This document shows, one piece after another, positions 24,441 through 32,639 of a DNA stretch of 43,805 bases (the first letter of the stretch is position 1; each line of letters starts with the position of its first letter). Source of the DNA: Candidatus Eremiobacterota bacterium (GTDB taxonomy: Bacteria > Vulcanimicrobiota > Vulcanimicrobiia > Vulcanimicrobiales > Vulcanimicrobiaceae); NCBI GenBank assembly GCA_019235885.1, contig JAFAKB010000069.1:1-43805 (forward strand), written 5' to 3'. The translations under genes and the position numbers were made by a program. Under the pieces are notes generated by a model. The model saw nothing but the letters and a program-made list of their open reading frames with translations, searched no databases and was not told where the DNA came from.

Positions 24441-25763
24441 ATGAGCGCGTTCGCCGAGAGGCGCGCGGCGGTGCTCGAGCGGCTCGGGGACGGCGTGATG
24501 ATCGTCCCGGCCGCGACGCACGCGCTGCGCAATCACGATACCGAGTACGAGTACCGCCAAAATTCGGACTTCTACTACCTGACCGGCTTCACCGAGCCCG
24601 AAGCGGTGCTCGTGCTCGCGCCGCACCGCGAGAACGAGCGCGCGACGCTGTTCCTGCGGCAGCGCAACCGCGATCTGGAGATCTGGAACGGCAAGCGGCT
24701 CGGCGTCGAAGCGGCGCCGGGCGCGCTCGGCGTCGACGCGGCATATCCGATCGAAGAGCTCGCGCAGCGGCTTCCCGACGCGCTCGCCGGCGCCCACGTC
24801 GCATACGTCCATCTCGGCGAGGACGCTGCGTTCGGCCGCACCTTCTTCGCCGCGCTGGCGGCCGCGCGCACGAAGACGCGGCGCACCGGCTTCGCGCCCG
24901 ACACCTTCGTCGAGCCGGCGGCGATCCTGCACGAGATGCGGCTGATCAAAGACGCCGGCGAGCTCGACGCGATGCGCCGCGCGGCGGCGATCACCCGGCT
25001 CGGACACGTCGCGGGGATGCGCGCGACGCGGCCCGGGCTGAACGAGTACGAGCTCGAGGCGATCATCGAGCACGCCTACCGCGTGAACGGTGCGCAGGCC
25101 ACCGCCTATTCTTCGATCGTGGCCGGCGGCGACAACGCGACGATCCTGCACTACAACACCAATCGCGAGGTGCTCCGCGCAGGCGAGCTGGTGCTGGTCG
25201 ACTCCGCCGCCGAGCTCGACCTGTACGCCTCGGACGTGACGCGCACGTGGCCGGTCGACGGCCGGTTCACCGCCGAGCAGCGCGCGGTCTACGAGATCGT
25301 TCTCGCCGCCCAGAAAGCGGCGATCGGCGACGTGCGGCCCGGCGCGCACGTGCGCACCGCGCACGAAACCGCGCTGCGCGTCCTCACCGCCGGGCTGATC
25401 GAGCTCGGCGTGCTGAGCGGCTCGGTCGACGAAGCGATCGAGAAGGAAAGCTACAAACCGTACTACATGCACGGCACCGGGCACTGGATCGGCCTCGACG
25501 TGCACGACGTCGGTTCGTACGTGCTGCGCGACGGCGAGACGAAACGGCCGCTCGAGCCCGGCATGGTCGTCACCGTCGAGCCGGGGTTGTACTTCCACCG
25601 CGACGGCGAGGCGCCGGAGCGTTTCAAAGGGATCGGCGTGCGCATCGAAGACGACGTGCTGTGCGGCGCGGACGGTCCGGTCGTGCTCAGCGAGGGGATT
25701 CCGAAAGAGATCGACGAGCTCGAAGCGGTCGTCGGCGCCGACGCGCTGGCGCCCGCGCACTAG
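24441..25763 (+). CDS. pepP: Xaa-Pro aminopeptidase PepP
   Basis: A 440-residue aminopeptidase P of the M24 family, the length of E. coli PepP (441). It removes N-terminal residues that precede proline. The N-terminal domain holds RQNSDFYYLTGFTEPEAV. The catalytic pita-bread domain has the dinuclear metal ligands in VLVDSAAELDLYASDVTRTW, HGTGHWIGLDVHD, VTVEPGLY and GVRIEDDVL. The ATG at 24441 fits homologous starts. The SGNH hydrolase start overlaps its stop by one base. Confidence 0.94.
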   Translation: MSAFAERRAAVLERLGDGVMIVPAATHALRNHDTEYEYRQNSDFYYLTGFTEPEAVLVLAPHRENERATLFLRQRNRDLEIWNGKRLGVEAAPGALGVDAAYPIEELAQRLPDALAGAHVAYVHLGEDAAFGRTFFAALAAARTKTRRTGFAPDTFVEPAAILHEMRLIKDAGELDAMRRAAAITRLGHVAGMRATRPGLNEYELEAIIEHAYRVNGAQATAYSSIVAGGDNATILHYNTNREVLRAGELVLVDSAAELDLYASDVTRTWPVDGRFTAEQRAVYEIVLAAQKAAIGDVRPGAHVRTAHETALRVLTAGLIELGVLSGSVDEAIEKESYKPYYMHGTGHWIGLDVHDVGSYVLRDGETKRPLEPGMVVTVEPGLYFHRDGEAPERFKGIGVRIEDDVLCGADGPVVLSEGIPKEIDELEAVVGADALAPAH

Positions 25764-26476
25764 TGCAAGCTGTTCCGCCGACACCGCCCGCGATCGTCTC
25801 ACCGTCACCGGCGCCTGTGCCCAGCGGGCCGTGGATCGCCGCGCAGCGGCCGTGGTCGACCGCGAAGTGGCTCGCGCAGCACGACGCGTTCGTCACGCGC
25901 GCGCGGCAGGGAAACGTCGACGTCGTTTTCCTCGGCGACTCGATCGCGGCGTTCTTTCAGCAGCGCGCGCCCGAGGTGTGGAACAGCGAGATCGCGCCGT
26001 TCGGCAACGTCGTCGACTTCGGGATCGAGGGCGACCGCACGCAGTTCGTGCTGTGGCGGGTGCAGAACGGCGAGCTCGACGGAACGAACGCGCGCGCCGT
26101 CGTGCTGATGATCGGAACGAACAACTTGGCGACCGCGACGCCGGAGAACGTCGCGCGCGGCGTCGCGTCGATCGTCGACGCGGTCCGCGCGAAGCTGCCG
26201 AACGCGGTGATCGTGCTGAACGGCCTCTTCCCGCGCGGCGATCCGAACGATCCGCTGCGTGCAAAGGCCGCCGACGTCAACGCACGTCTCGCGCAGCTCG
26301 CCGACGGCGCGCACGTGCGCTGGCTCGACGCCGGCCCCGGATTTCTCACCGCCGACGGCACGATCAACGCGATGCTGATGCCCGACAAGCTGCACCCCTC
26401 ACCCGAAGGTTACGGAGTCTGGGCCGCCGCGCTGCGCCCGCTGCTCGGCGAGGTGCTCGCGCAGCCGCGTGCGTAG
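25763..26476 (+). CDS. SGNH/GDSL hydrolase (PAF-acetylhydrolase-like)
   Basis: A 237-residue serine esterase. The four blocks are LGDSIAAFF (Ser60), the glycine block FGIEGDRTQ, MIGTNNLA, and DKLHPSPEGY with the catalytic Asp-x-x-His. This matches the PAF-acetylhydrolase Ib gamma subgroup. The start is GTG at 25763, overlapping the TAG of pepP; no signal peptide is obvious before residue 25 (a Pro-rich leader). The substrate, perhaps a lipid or polysaccharide ester, is not readable. Confidence 0.86.
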   Translation: MQAVPPTPPAIVSPSPAPVPSGPWIAAQRPWSTAKWLAQHDAFVTRARQGNVDVVFLGDSIAAFFQQRAPEVWNSEIAPFGNVVDFGIEGDRTQFVLWRVQNGELDGTNARAVVLMIGTNNLATATPENVARGVASIVDAVRAKLPNAVIVLNGLFPRGDPNDPLRAKAADVNARLAQLADGAHVRWLDAGPGFLTADGTINAMLMPDKLHPSPEGYGVWAAALRPLLGEVLAQPRA

Positions 26477-26489
26477 CCGAGCGGGCAGC

Positions 26490-27566
26490 TCAGCCGCTCG
26501 GCGCGACGGCTTTCCGGTTGATCTGCGTTGCGTCCCGCTCCAGATACTTGCGCGCGAGCCGCAGCAGCGGCCGCTCGATCCAGCGGTACGCGGCGAACGA
26601 GAACGCGATCGCCAGCGCGTAACCGCCGAACACGATCGCGATGCGCGCCGGCGTTCCGTGCAGGTGAATGCGGTGCAGCGCCACCCCAAGCGCGCCGAGC
26701 ACGAGCACGTGCCAAAGGTAGAGCGCATAGCTCGCGTCGCCTTGCGCGCGCAGCCAGCGCGGCACAACGGCTCCCGCGTTCTCGAGCCCGAGCGAAGCGT
26801 ACACGAGCAGCGCCATCGGCAGCCCGACGGCCCACGGCCGCCACCACTCCACGGTGAAATACTCGCGCCCGGAGTACGCCGTCACCACACACACCACGAC
26901 AATCAGTCCGAGCGCCACGGCGAACAGCGCGCGCGGCGCGGCGAACGCGCGCTTCAGCACGAGCGCGCCGATCGCCATCCCGAACACGAACTCCAGGTTG
27001 AACCAGCTCCCGAGAACGCGCACCCACGGATTCTCGTGCGATCCGAGCGCGCCGATCAGCACGATCGAGAGCAGCCACACCGCGGTCACGAGGGGCAGGA
27101 ACCGCCGCCGGAACCGCAGCGCGAGCGCGAACACCGCGTAGAAGACGAGCTCGTAGCTCAGCGTCCAGCCGACGACGAGCAGCGGCTCACCCTGCTGCGG
27201 CAGCGCGAGGAACGAGGCGAGAATCTCCGGCCGCGCGCTGCGGTGCGCGCCGGTGACGCTCGGCGCGATGACGTAGACAACGAGAACCAGCGCGGTTACG
27301 ATCCAGTACGGCGGGTAGATGCGCGTCGCGCGCCGCGTGAGGAACCGGCGCGGGGCGGCGCTTTCGCCGAACCAGTCCGCGGTCGAGACCAGCATCACCA
27401 GGCCGCTGATGACGAAGAACAGGTCGACGCCGTAGGTGCCGAGGATGTGGAAGGGCGTCGTCCAAGGGCGGCCGGGGAGGTACGTCGACTCGACCGCGTA
27501 GGCGTGGACGACGACCACCATCAGGGCGGCGATCGCGCGCAGCGCCTGGACGTTCCCGAGCACCAC
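26490..27566 (-). CDS. acyltransferase-3 family membrane protein (OafA-like)
   Basis: A 358-residue integral membrane protein of the acyltransferase-3 family, with about ten hydrophobic segments. The N-terminal NVQALRAIAALMVVVVHAY holds the catalytic histidine, and YGVDLFFVISG and RRATRIYPPYW are family signatures. Such proteins O-acetylate surface polysaccharides or lipids. It starts with GTG; its start and the divergent epimerase ATG are only 17 bases apart. Confidence 0.9.
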   Translation of the reverse strand: MVLGNVQALRAIAALMVVVVHAYAVESTYLPGRPWTTPFHILGTYGVDLFFVISGLVMLVSTADWFGESAAPRRFLTRRATRIYPPYWIVTALVLVVYVIAPSVTGAHRSARPEILASFLALPQQGEPLLVVGWTLSYELVFYAVFALALRFRRRFLPLVTAVWLLSIVLIGALGSHENPWVRVLGSWFNLEFVFGMAIGALVLKRAFAAPRALFAVALGLIVVVCVVTAYSGREYFTVEWWRPWAVGLPMALLVYASLGLENAGAVVPRWLRAQGDASYALYLWHVLVLGALGVALHRIHLHGTPARIAIVFGGYALAIAFSFAAYRWIERPLLRLARKYLERDATQINRKAVAPSG

Positions 27567-27583
27567 CGGAGGTTCGACGCGAC

Positions 27584-28426
27584 ATGCGCGTGACCGTTTT
27601 GGGCGCCAGCGGGTTCATCGGTAGCCATCTCTCGGCGGCGTTGCGCGCACGAGGCGACGAGGTGGTGGAGGCTAGCGTGCGCGATCCGGCGCGCGCCGCT
27701 GCCGCAAGCGCCGGCAGCGACGTCGTGGTGAACCTCGCCGGCGCGCCGGTCGCGGTGCGCTGGACCGAACAGGCGAAGCGCGAGATGCGGCAATCGCGCG
27801 TCGACGCGACGCGGGCCTATCTCGACGCGCTGGAGCGCTCGACCGGGCGGCCGAGCGCGTACGTCGGCGGCTCCGCGATCGGCTACTACGGGACCAGCCC
27901 GACGGCGGTCTTCACCGAATCGAGCCCGCCCGGCGCCGATCTTCTCGCGCAGCTCTGCGTCGACTGGGAAGCGCAGACCGACCGCGCGGCCGCGCTGGGA
28001 ATGCGCATCGCGAAGATCCGCACCGGGCTGGTGCTCGGCACGCACGGCGGCATCCTCGGGAAGCTGCTGCCGGTGTTCCGGCTCGGGCTCGGCGGCGTCG
28101 TCGCGAGCGGCGAGCAGTGGTTTTCCTGGATCCACGTCGACGACGAAGTGGGGATCCTCGTGCATGCGATCGACGGAGCCGCCGGCATCCTCAACGCGAC
28201 CGCGCCGAACCCGGTGACGAACCGCCAGTTCACGCGCGCGCTGGGCCGCGCCGTCCGGCGGCCGACGATCTTGCCGGTCCCGGCGTTCGCCGGCCGGGTG
28301 ATGTTCGGCCAGGGCGCGTTCATGCTGAATGAGGGCCAGCGCGTCGTCCCGCAGCGCACCCAGGCCAGCGGCTACGTCTTCCGGCACCCCGACCTCGACG
28401 AGGCCCTGCGCTCGCTGCTGGGCTGA
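27584..28426 (+). CDS. TIGR01777 family NAD-dependent epimerase
   Basis: A 280-residue Rossmann-fold protein of the SDR superfamily, TIGR01777 (YfcH) subgroup. VTVLGASGFIGSHL binds NAD(P); GGSAIGYYGTSP, RTGLVLGTHGG, WFSWIHVDDEVG and the C-terminal FRHPDLDEALRSLLG are characteristic. The biochemical function of the group is unknown. Confidence 0.9.
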   Translation: MRVTVLGASGFIGSHLSAALRARGDEVVEASVRDPARAAAASAGSDVVVNLAGAPVAVRWTEQAKREMRQSRVDATRAYLDALERSTGRPSAYVGGSAIGYYGTSPTAVFTESSPPGADLLAQLCVDWEAQTDRAAALGMRIAKIRTGLVLGTHGGILGKLLPVFRLGLGGVVASGEQWFSWIHVDDEVGILVHAIDGAAGILNATAPNPVTNRQFTRALGRAVRRPTILPVPAFAGRVMFGQGAFMLNEGQRVVPQRTQASGYVFRHPDLDEALRSLLG

Positions 28427-28515
28427 ATTCTGAGGGCGCTCTAGGACAAATCTCGCCATCGGGGCGGCTCGCCCGTAGGGCGAACGCGAAGGCTTCGGCG
28501 AACGCGGAAGCCACC

Positions 28516-30192
28516 ATGGCGACGCTTTTCTCGACCGAGGCCGGCGGGGCGCTCCCGTCGACCATGTCCGACCAGCCGCTCTCGATCCGCGCGATCTTCG
28601 AGCACGCGATGAAGACGCACCCGCGCAAGCAGATCGTCTCGCGCGACGGCGCCGAGGTGCGGCGGTTCACGTACGCCGAGTTCGGCAAGCGCGTCGCGAA
28701 GCTGGCGAACGCGCTGCGCGCGCTCGGCGTGCAGCCGGGCGATCGTGTCGCGTCGTTCGCCTGGAACGGCTACCGCCACTTGGAGCTGTACTACGCCGTC
28801 CCGATGATCGGCGCGGTGCTGCACACGGTGAACATTCGGCTCTTCCCGGATCAAATCGCGTTCGTGCTCACGCACGCCGGCGATCGCATCGTCTTCTACG
28901 ACGGTTCGCTGGTGAAGGCGGTCAAAGCCGCTGCGGCGCTCGATCCCGAGAGCGGCAGAACGTTCGTTCAAATGGGATCCTCGCCGGAGCCGTTCGAGGG
29001 CGCGCTCGACTACGAGACGCTGGTCGCCGGCGAGCCCGAGACGTACGACTGGCCGGAGATCGACGAGCGCGCCGCCGCGCTGCTGTGCTACACCTCGGCG
29101 ACGACCGGCGATCCGAAGGGCGTGCTGTTCTCGCACCGCTCGACGTTCATTCACGCGCTCGCCGCCGGGCTCGCCGACGCGCTCGGGATCACCGAGCGCG
29201 ACCGCGTGCTGCCGATCGTGCCGATGTTCCACGTCAACGCGTGGGGGACGCCGTTCATGTGCCTGATGGTCGGCGCGGACTTCATCATGCCGATGGAGCG
29301 GCTCGACCCGGCCGGCGTGATCGAGCTGATCGAGAACGAGCGGGTGACGTTCTCCGCCGGCGTCCCGACAGTGTGGATGGGCGTGCGCGACATGCTGCGC
29401 GCGCAAGGCAAGACGCTCCCGACGCTCAAGCGCCTGGTGTGCGGCGGCTCTGCGATGCCGCACGCGCTGGTCGACGATTTGAACGCGCTCGGGATCGAGG
29501 CGATCCACGCCTGGGGGATGACCGAGATGTCGCCGATCGGCACGGTGAGCCGCGACATCGCCGAGCTGGCGGACAATCCCGAGCTGCAGAAGGGTGAGCG
29601 CTACAAACAGGGCCGGTTCTCGCCGATCGTGCAGTGGCGGATCGTTGACGAGCACGGCAAGGACGTCGCGCAGGACGGCGTCGCGCGCGGTGAGCTATGG
29701 GTGCGCGGCTACGCCGTCGCCAAGGAGTACTACAACAACCCGAGCGCGACCGCGGCGGGATTCGAGCCCGACGGCTGGTTCCACACCGGCGACGTCGTGA
29801 CGATCGACAAGTACGGCTACATCGAGATCGTCGACCGGGTGAAAGACTTCATCAAGTCCGGCGGCGAGTGGATATCCTCGGTGGAGGTGGAGAACTTGAT
29901 GATGAGCCATCCGGGCCTCAAGGAAGCCTGCGTTTTCGGCGTCCCCCACCCGAAGTGGCAAGAGCGCCCCGTCGCCGCGGTCGTCCCCCGCGAAGGTGAA
30001 GAAGTCGACGAAGCCGCCGTGCTGGCCTGGCTTTCGGACAAGCTCGCCAAATGGCAAACCCCGGACCGCGTGCTCTTCGTCGAAGCCATCCCGCGCACGG
30101 GAGTCGGCAAGTTCCTCAAGCGCGACCTGCGCGAGCGGTACAAGGGTCTGTTTACGGACACGAGACCTAGCGACCGGAACGCATCACGATGA
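28516..30192 (+). CDS. long-chain fatty acyl-CoA ligase (ttLC-FACS-like)
   Basis: A 558-residue ANL-superfamily enzyme, complete. It has CYTSATTGDPKGVLFSHRS as phosphate loop, HAWGMTEMSP, WFHTGDVVTIDKYGYIEI, the hinge DRVKDFIKSGGEWISSVEVE and the catalytic lysine in GVGKFLKRDLR. KSGGEWISS is typical of the Thermus-type long-chain fatty acyl-CoA synthetase group. It feeds fatty acids into beta-oxidation. The ATG at 28516 is given; MSDQPLS 16 codons later is an alternative. The stop overlaps the ATG of a decayed Uma2 gene. Confidence 0.9.
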   Translation: MATLFSTEAGGALPSTMSDQPLSIRAIFEHAMKTHPRKQIVSRDGAEVRRFTYAEFGKRVAKLANALRALGVQPGDRVASFAWNGYRHLELYYAVPMIGAVLHTVNIRLFPDQIAFVLTHAGDRIVFYDGSLVKAVKAAAALDPESGRTFVQMGSSPEPFEGALDYETLVAGEPETYDWPEIDERAAALLCYTSATTGDPKGVLFSHRSTFIHALAAGLADALGITERDRVLPIVPMFHVNAWGTPFMCLMVGADFIMPMERLDPAGVIELIENERVTFSAGVPTVWMGVRDMLRAQGKTLPTLKRLVCGGSAMPHALVDDLNALGIEAIHAWGMTEMSPIGTVSRDIAELADNPELQKGERYKQGRFSPIVQWRIVDEHGKDVAQDGVARGELWVRGYAVAKEYYNNPSATAAGFEPDGWFHTGDVVTIDKYGYIEIVDRVKDFIKSGGEWISSVEVENLMMSHPGLKEACVFGVPHPKWQERPVAAVVPREGEEVDEAAVLAWLSDKLAKWQTPDRVLFVEAIPRTGVGKFLKRDLRERYKGLFTDTRPSDRNASR

Positions 30193-30447
30193 CCCTCAGG
30201 GAGTTCTTGACCTGGGAGCCGACGCAGCCCCTCAGGTATGAGTTCGCCCGCGGACATGTCTTTGCGATGGCCAGTACCTCTCGCGCGCATGTGACGATCA
30301 CCACTAACTTCGTCGCGCTTGCGCGTTCCGGTGATCCGCGGTAAAGCTTGCGGGATTTACGTCGCCGACATGAAGGTCGTCGTACCGGAAACTTCTGCCG
30401 TGAGGTATCCGGACGTCATCACTGCGATCCGCGCGACCGTCGAGTAG
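30189..30447 (+). pseudogene. decayed Uma2-family gene (frameshifted and truncated)
   Basis: The frame from ATG 30189 reads MTLREFLTWEPTQPLRYEF and then ARGHVFAMASTSRAH, the N-terminus of Uma2 (DUF820) restriction-endonuclease-like proteins, and stops at 30342. One frame over (+1), 30349-30447 reads CGIYVADMKVVVP and VRYPDVITAIRATVE then stop, which matches the YVADMKVRV...YYPDV core of Uma2. The middle and the C-terminal ~80 residues of the family are gone. The ATG overlaps the acyl-CoA ligase stop. Confidence 0.8.
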
Positions 30448-30496
30448 GCTAAGCCTCACGCTTCCGCCGCACCAGAAGAGACCTAAAACGGAAACG

Positions 30497-30521
30497 TCAC
30501 GCTTAGGCTATCGAAGCGTGA
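30497..30521. other. inverted repeat in the pre-IS intergenic region
   Basis: TCACGCTT (30497-30504) and AAGCGTGA (30514-30521) form an 8-base stem with a 9-base loop. No U-tract follows, so a terminator is unlikely. I see no gene between 30448 and the IS element. Confidence 0.5.
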
Positions 30522-30573
30522 TGGCGAGCAACCGTGAACCATGAACGTGTCCACGGATCCGGATCAACTCCAG

Positions 30574-30577
30574 AACG
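30574..30577. repeat. target site duplication AACG, left
   Basis: AACG directly before the left inverted repeat; the same four bases follow the right end at 31777-31780. Confidence 0.85.
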
Positions 30578-30591
30578 TGACGCCGCCCCGG
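30578..30591 (+). repeat. IS left inverted repeat
   Basis: TGACGCCGCCCCGG, matching the reverse complement of 31763-31776 except at the fourth base. Confidence 0.9.
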
Positions 30592-30650
30592 TAATCCGGG
30601 CCGCCTGACACCGTGGGTTCTCCGGCCGACAAGGCCGAAAGGACCCCCTC

Positions 30651-30944
30651 ATGCGGAAGACCCGCTTCACCGAATCGCAGATCGTCGCGATCCTGCGCGA
30701 GCACGATGCCGGCAGCTCGTTCGTCGAGCTCGGCCGCCGCCACGGCGTGCACCCGAACACGATCTCGGCCTGGAAGGCCAAGTACGGCGGCATGAACAGC
30801 AGCGAGATCGCCCGTGGTCGCGCGCTCGAGGACGAGAACGCGCGCATGAAACGCATCATCGCGAACCTCTCGCTCGAAAACGACGCGATGAAGGAACTGA
30901 TCGCAAAAAACTCCTGGGGCCCTCGCAGCGAAAAGCCGCGGTGA
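30651..30944 (+). CDS. IS3-family transposase OrfA
   Basis: A 97-residue protein with an N-terminal helix-turn-helix ([17 protein letters not shown] and [16 protein letters not shown]) that binds the inverted repeats, then a leucine-zipper-like helix ([17 protein letters not shown]). The slippery sequence near its 3' end lets ribosomes shift into orfB to make the OrfAB transposase. The stop overlaps the orfB GTG. Confidence 0.92.
   Translation: MRKTRFTESQIVAILREHDAGSSFVELGRRHGVHPNTISAWKAKYGGMNSSEIARGRALEDENARMKRIIANLSLENDAMKELIAKNSWGPRSEKPR
30905..30911 (+). other. programmed -1 frameshift site A-AAA-AAC
   Basis: The heptamer A AAA AAC is in the correct phase with the orfA frame. A -1 slip here continues as [15 protein letters not shown] into the orfB frame, giving the OrfAB fusion (30651-31759) used by IS3-family elements. 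Confidence 0.85.
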
Positions 30945-31759
30945 GGGCCCTCCAAGAGCTCGGTCTGAGCGAGCGGGCCGCGTGCCGGCTGGCTCGATGC
31001 CCCCGATCGGTTGCTCAGTACCGCGTCCGTCGTGTCGACGATCCGCGTCTGCTTGAGCGGCTGAACGCGCTCGCGCACGAGCGGCGACGGTTCGGCTACC
31101 GGCGGCTCACGTTGATGTTGCGTCGTGAAGGGTTTGCCGTCAACCACAAGCGCGTGCATCGGATCTACCGTGCGCACGGGCTGCAGCTACGCGCGCGTCG
31201 CAAGCGCGGCGTGCGCTACGTCCGCGGAAACGCTGTTCTGGCAGTTTCACGTCCGAACGAGCGCTGGTCGCTCGACTTCGTGCACGACGTCTTGGCGAGC
31301 GGACGGAAGTTCCGCACGCTTACGATCGTCGACGACTTCACACGGGAAGCGATCGGGACTGAAGTGGACTTCTCGCTCACAGGCGAGCGCGTCGTACGCG
31401 TGCTTTCAAAACTGGCCGCCGAGCGCGGACTTCCACCGACGCTCAAGTTCGACAACGGATCGGAGTTCACGAGCAATGCGATGCTGAGCTGGGCCGCCCA
31501 AGCCAACGTCGAGCTGCACTTCATAGACCCTGGCAGACCGATGCAAAACGGCAGCGTCGAAAGCTTCAACGGGCGCTTTCGCGACGAGCTGCTCAACGAG
31601 CACGTCTTTCCGACGATCTTCCATGCGCGCGCCGCGATCGAGGCCTGGCGGATCGATTACAACCGCCATCGGCCGCATACTTCGCTCGCCGGCTTGACGC
31701 GGGCCGAGTTCATCGAGCAACATTTTGACATCTCAAACTCACGGTCACTCGTGGCCTGA
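30941..31759 (+). CDS. IS3-family transposase OrfB (DDE catalytic part)
   Basis: A 272-residue frame carrying the integrase-like catalytic core. The DDE residues lie in [19 protein letters not shown] and [26 protein letters not shown] and [10 protein letters not shown] precede the core, and [14 protein letters not shown] follows it, all as in the IS407/IS51 group. It is normally made as an OrfAB fusion by -1 frameshifting; the GTG at 30941 is a possible separate start. No disruption is seen. Confidence 0.93.
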   Translation: MRALQELGLSERAACRLARCPRSVAQYRVRRVDDPRLLERLNALAHERRRFGYRRLTLMLRREGFAVNHKRVHRIYRAHGLQLRARRKRGVRYVRGNAVLAVSRPNERWSLDFVHDVLASGRKFRTLTIVDDFTREAIGTEVDFSLTGERVVRVLSKLAAERGLPPTLKFDNGSEFTSNAMLSWAAQANVELHFIDPGRPMQNGSVESFNGRFRDELLNEHVFPTIFHARAAIEAWRIDYNRHRPHTSLAGLTRAEFIEQHFDISNSRSLVA

Positions 31760-31762
31760 CAT

Positions 31763-31776
31763 CCGGGGCGGCCTCA
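31763..31776 (-). repeat. IS right inverted repeat
   Basis: Reads TGAGGCCGCCCCGG on the minus strand. It begins three bases after the orfB stop and is followed by the AACG duplication. Confidence 0.9.
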
Positions 31777-31780
31777 AACG
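31777..31780. repeat. target site duplication AACG, right
   Basis: AACG directly after the right inverted repeat, matching 30574-30577. Confidence 0.85.
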
Positions 31781-31808
31781 CTACACTCTTCGATTTATCA
31801 GCGGTCGT

Positions 31809-32225
31809 CTACACTCCGGTCTGCGAAGTTGTGACTCGCCACAACTTGACATGGTCGTTGTCATCGAAGTAGATTGTGACGCGATCGTAGGGCCACAAGA
31901 AGAGCCCCTCAAGGTAATGATCGAAGAACAGATCGACCGAAGGATGGAGCTTCTCCCGCTTTGGGTCTGCCGCCGCGCCGTCTACAGAGTCGATTCCTGT
32001 GTTGTGCCCAATTAGCGGAGACGTGTGGACGAGCCTAGCCAACTCATAAACTTGCGCACGACTCATTCCGACTTGTAATCCTGACAACACCTTAGTCTCC
32101 GCGGTGAGCTCCCGTGCGGCGTCCTCCGCACGGTATGTGCGCCACGCAAAGAACAAACAGCCAATGACAGCTACGACCGCTACTGACGCAATAGGCTTAC
32201 CGCTTGTCTTCGCCACGTCTAGCAA
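31809..32225 (-). CDS. membrane-anchored protein, possibly BamE/SmpA-like fold
   Basis: A 138-residue protein with one N-terminal membrane helix (ASVAVVAVIGCLFFAW) and a soluble domain. LQVGMSRAQVYELAR resembles the first helix of SmpA/OmlA (BamE) domains, and VTIYFDDNDHVKLWRV resembles their closing strands; this is a weak inference. It starts with TTG, 42 bases behind the four-helix gene and in the same direction as the RHS gene, so it may be a second accessory or immunity gene. Composition is less GC-rich than the core genome. The IS inserted just beyond its 3' end. Confidence 0.6.
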   Translation of the reverse strand: MLDVAKTSGKPIASVAVVAVIGCLFFAWRTYRAEDAARELTAETKVLSGLQVGMSRAQVYELARLVHTSPLIGHNTGIDSVDGAAADPKREKLHPSVDLFFDHYLEGLFLWPYDRVTIYFDDNDHVKLWRVTTSQTGV

Positions 32226-32267
32226 CCACGTGCAGATGTTATCGGCTGAGGAGGCGATTTCGAGCCA

Positions 32268-32639
32268 TCACCACCGGCGAGTCAGGAATCCATAAAGTGC
32301 CGCAGCCGGAAGCAGTATGCCCACGGCATTGATCAGCCCCGGACCGACGAACATGAATAGGAAGACATTACCGCAGTCCAGTAATGACGCGCAGCCGTTG
32401 CGAACTGTCATGCCGATCGTTGCTCCGAGTTCGCAGACGATGAGTACCTGGGCTGCGCTAATAAATGTCCGACGCGCAAGCACGAGCATCGGCAAGCAAA
32501 GCACGCCCAGAATGAACGGGTACAGAGCGAACGGGAAGTGTCCGCCGGAATTCGCCAAGATGTCGAGGATCGACTTGTGGGCCAGGCCGATTGCTAATCC
32601 ATAGCACAGGCCGATCAGTACGCGGGAGATAAGGAGCAT
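32268..32639 (-). CDS. four-helix membrane protein, candidate RHS immunity protein
   Basis: A 123-residue hydrophobic protein with four likely membrane segments (about residues 3-22, 37-55, 60-83 and 93-118). I recognise no family. Its ATG overlaps the TGA of the RHS gene as ATGA, so it is translated with the toxin. Position directly after a polymorphic-toxin C-terminus, small size and lack of homology are the usual marks of an immunity protein; a membrane immunity protein would fit a toxin that acts in the envelope. The assignment rests on context only. Confidence 0.65.
   Translation of the reverse strand: MLLISRVLIGLCYGLAIGLAHKSILDILANSGGHFPFALYPFILGVLCLPMLVLARRTFISAAQVLIVCELGATIGMTVRNGCASLLDCGNVFLFMFVGPGLINAVGILLPAAALYGFLTRRW

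Larger units (their letters stand above)
30578..31776 (+). mobile_element. IS3-family insertion sequence (IS407/IS51-like group), 1199 bp
   Basis: The element starts TGACGCCGCCCCGG (30578-30591) and ends with its inverted partner CCGGGGCGGCCTCA (31763-31776), 13 of 14 bases matching, with the TG...CA ends of the family. The 4-base sequence AACG lies immediately outside both ends (30574-30577 and 31777-31780), a target duplication of the size expected for this group. It contains orfA and orfB with an intact frameshift site. I call it complete and probably functional. Confidence 0.92.

Noticed and set aside
30497-30521. Terminator or attachment site before the IS
   Set aside because: The stem has no U-tract and no second copy was found nearby.
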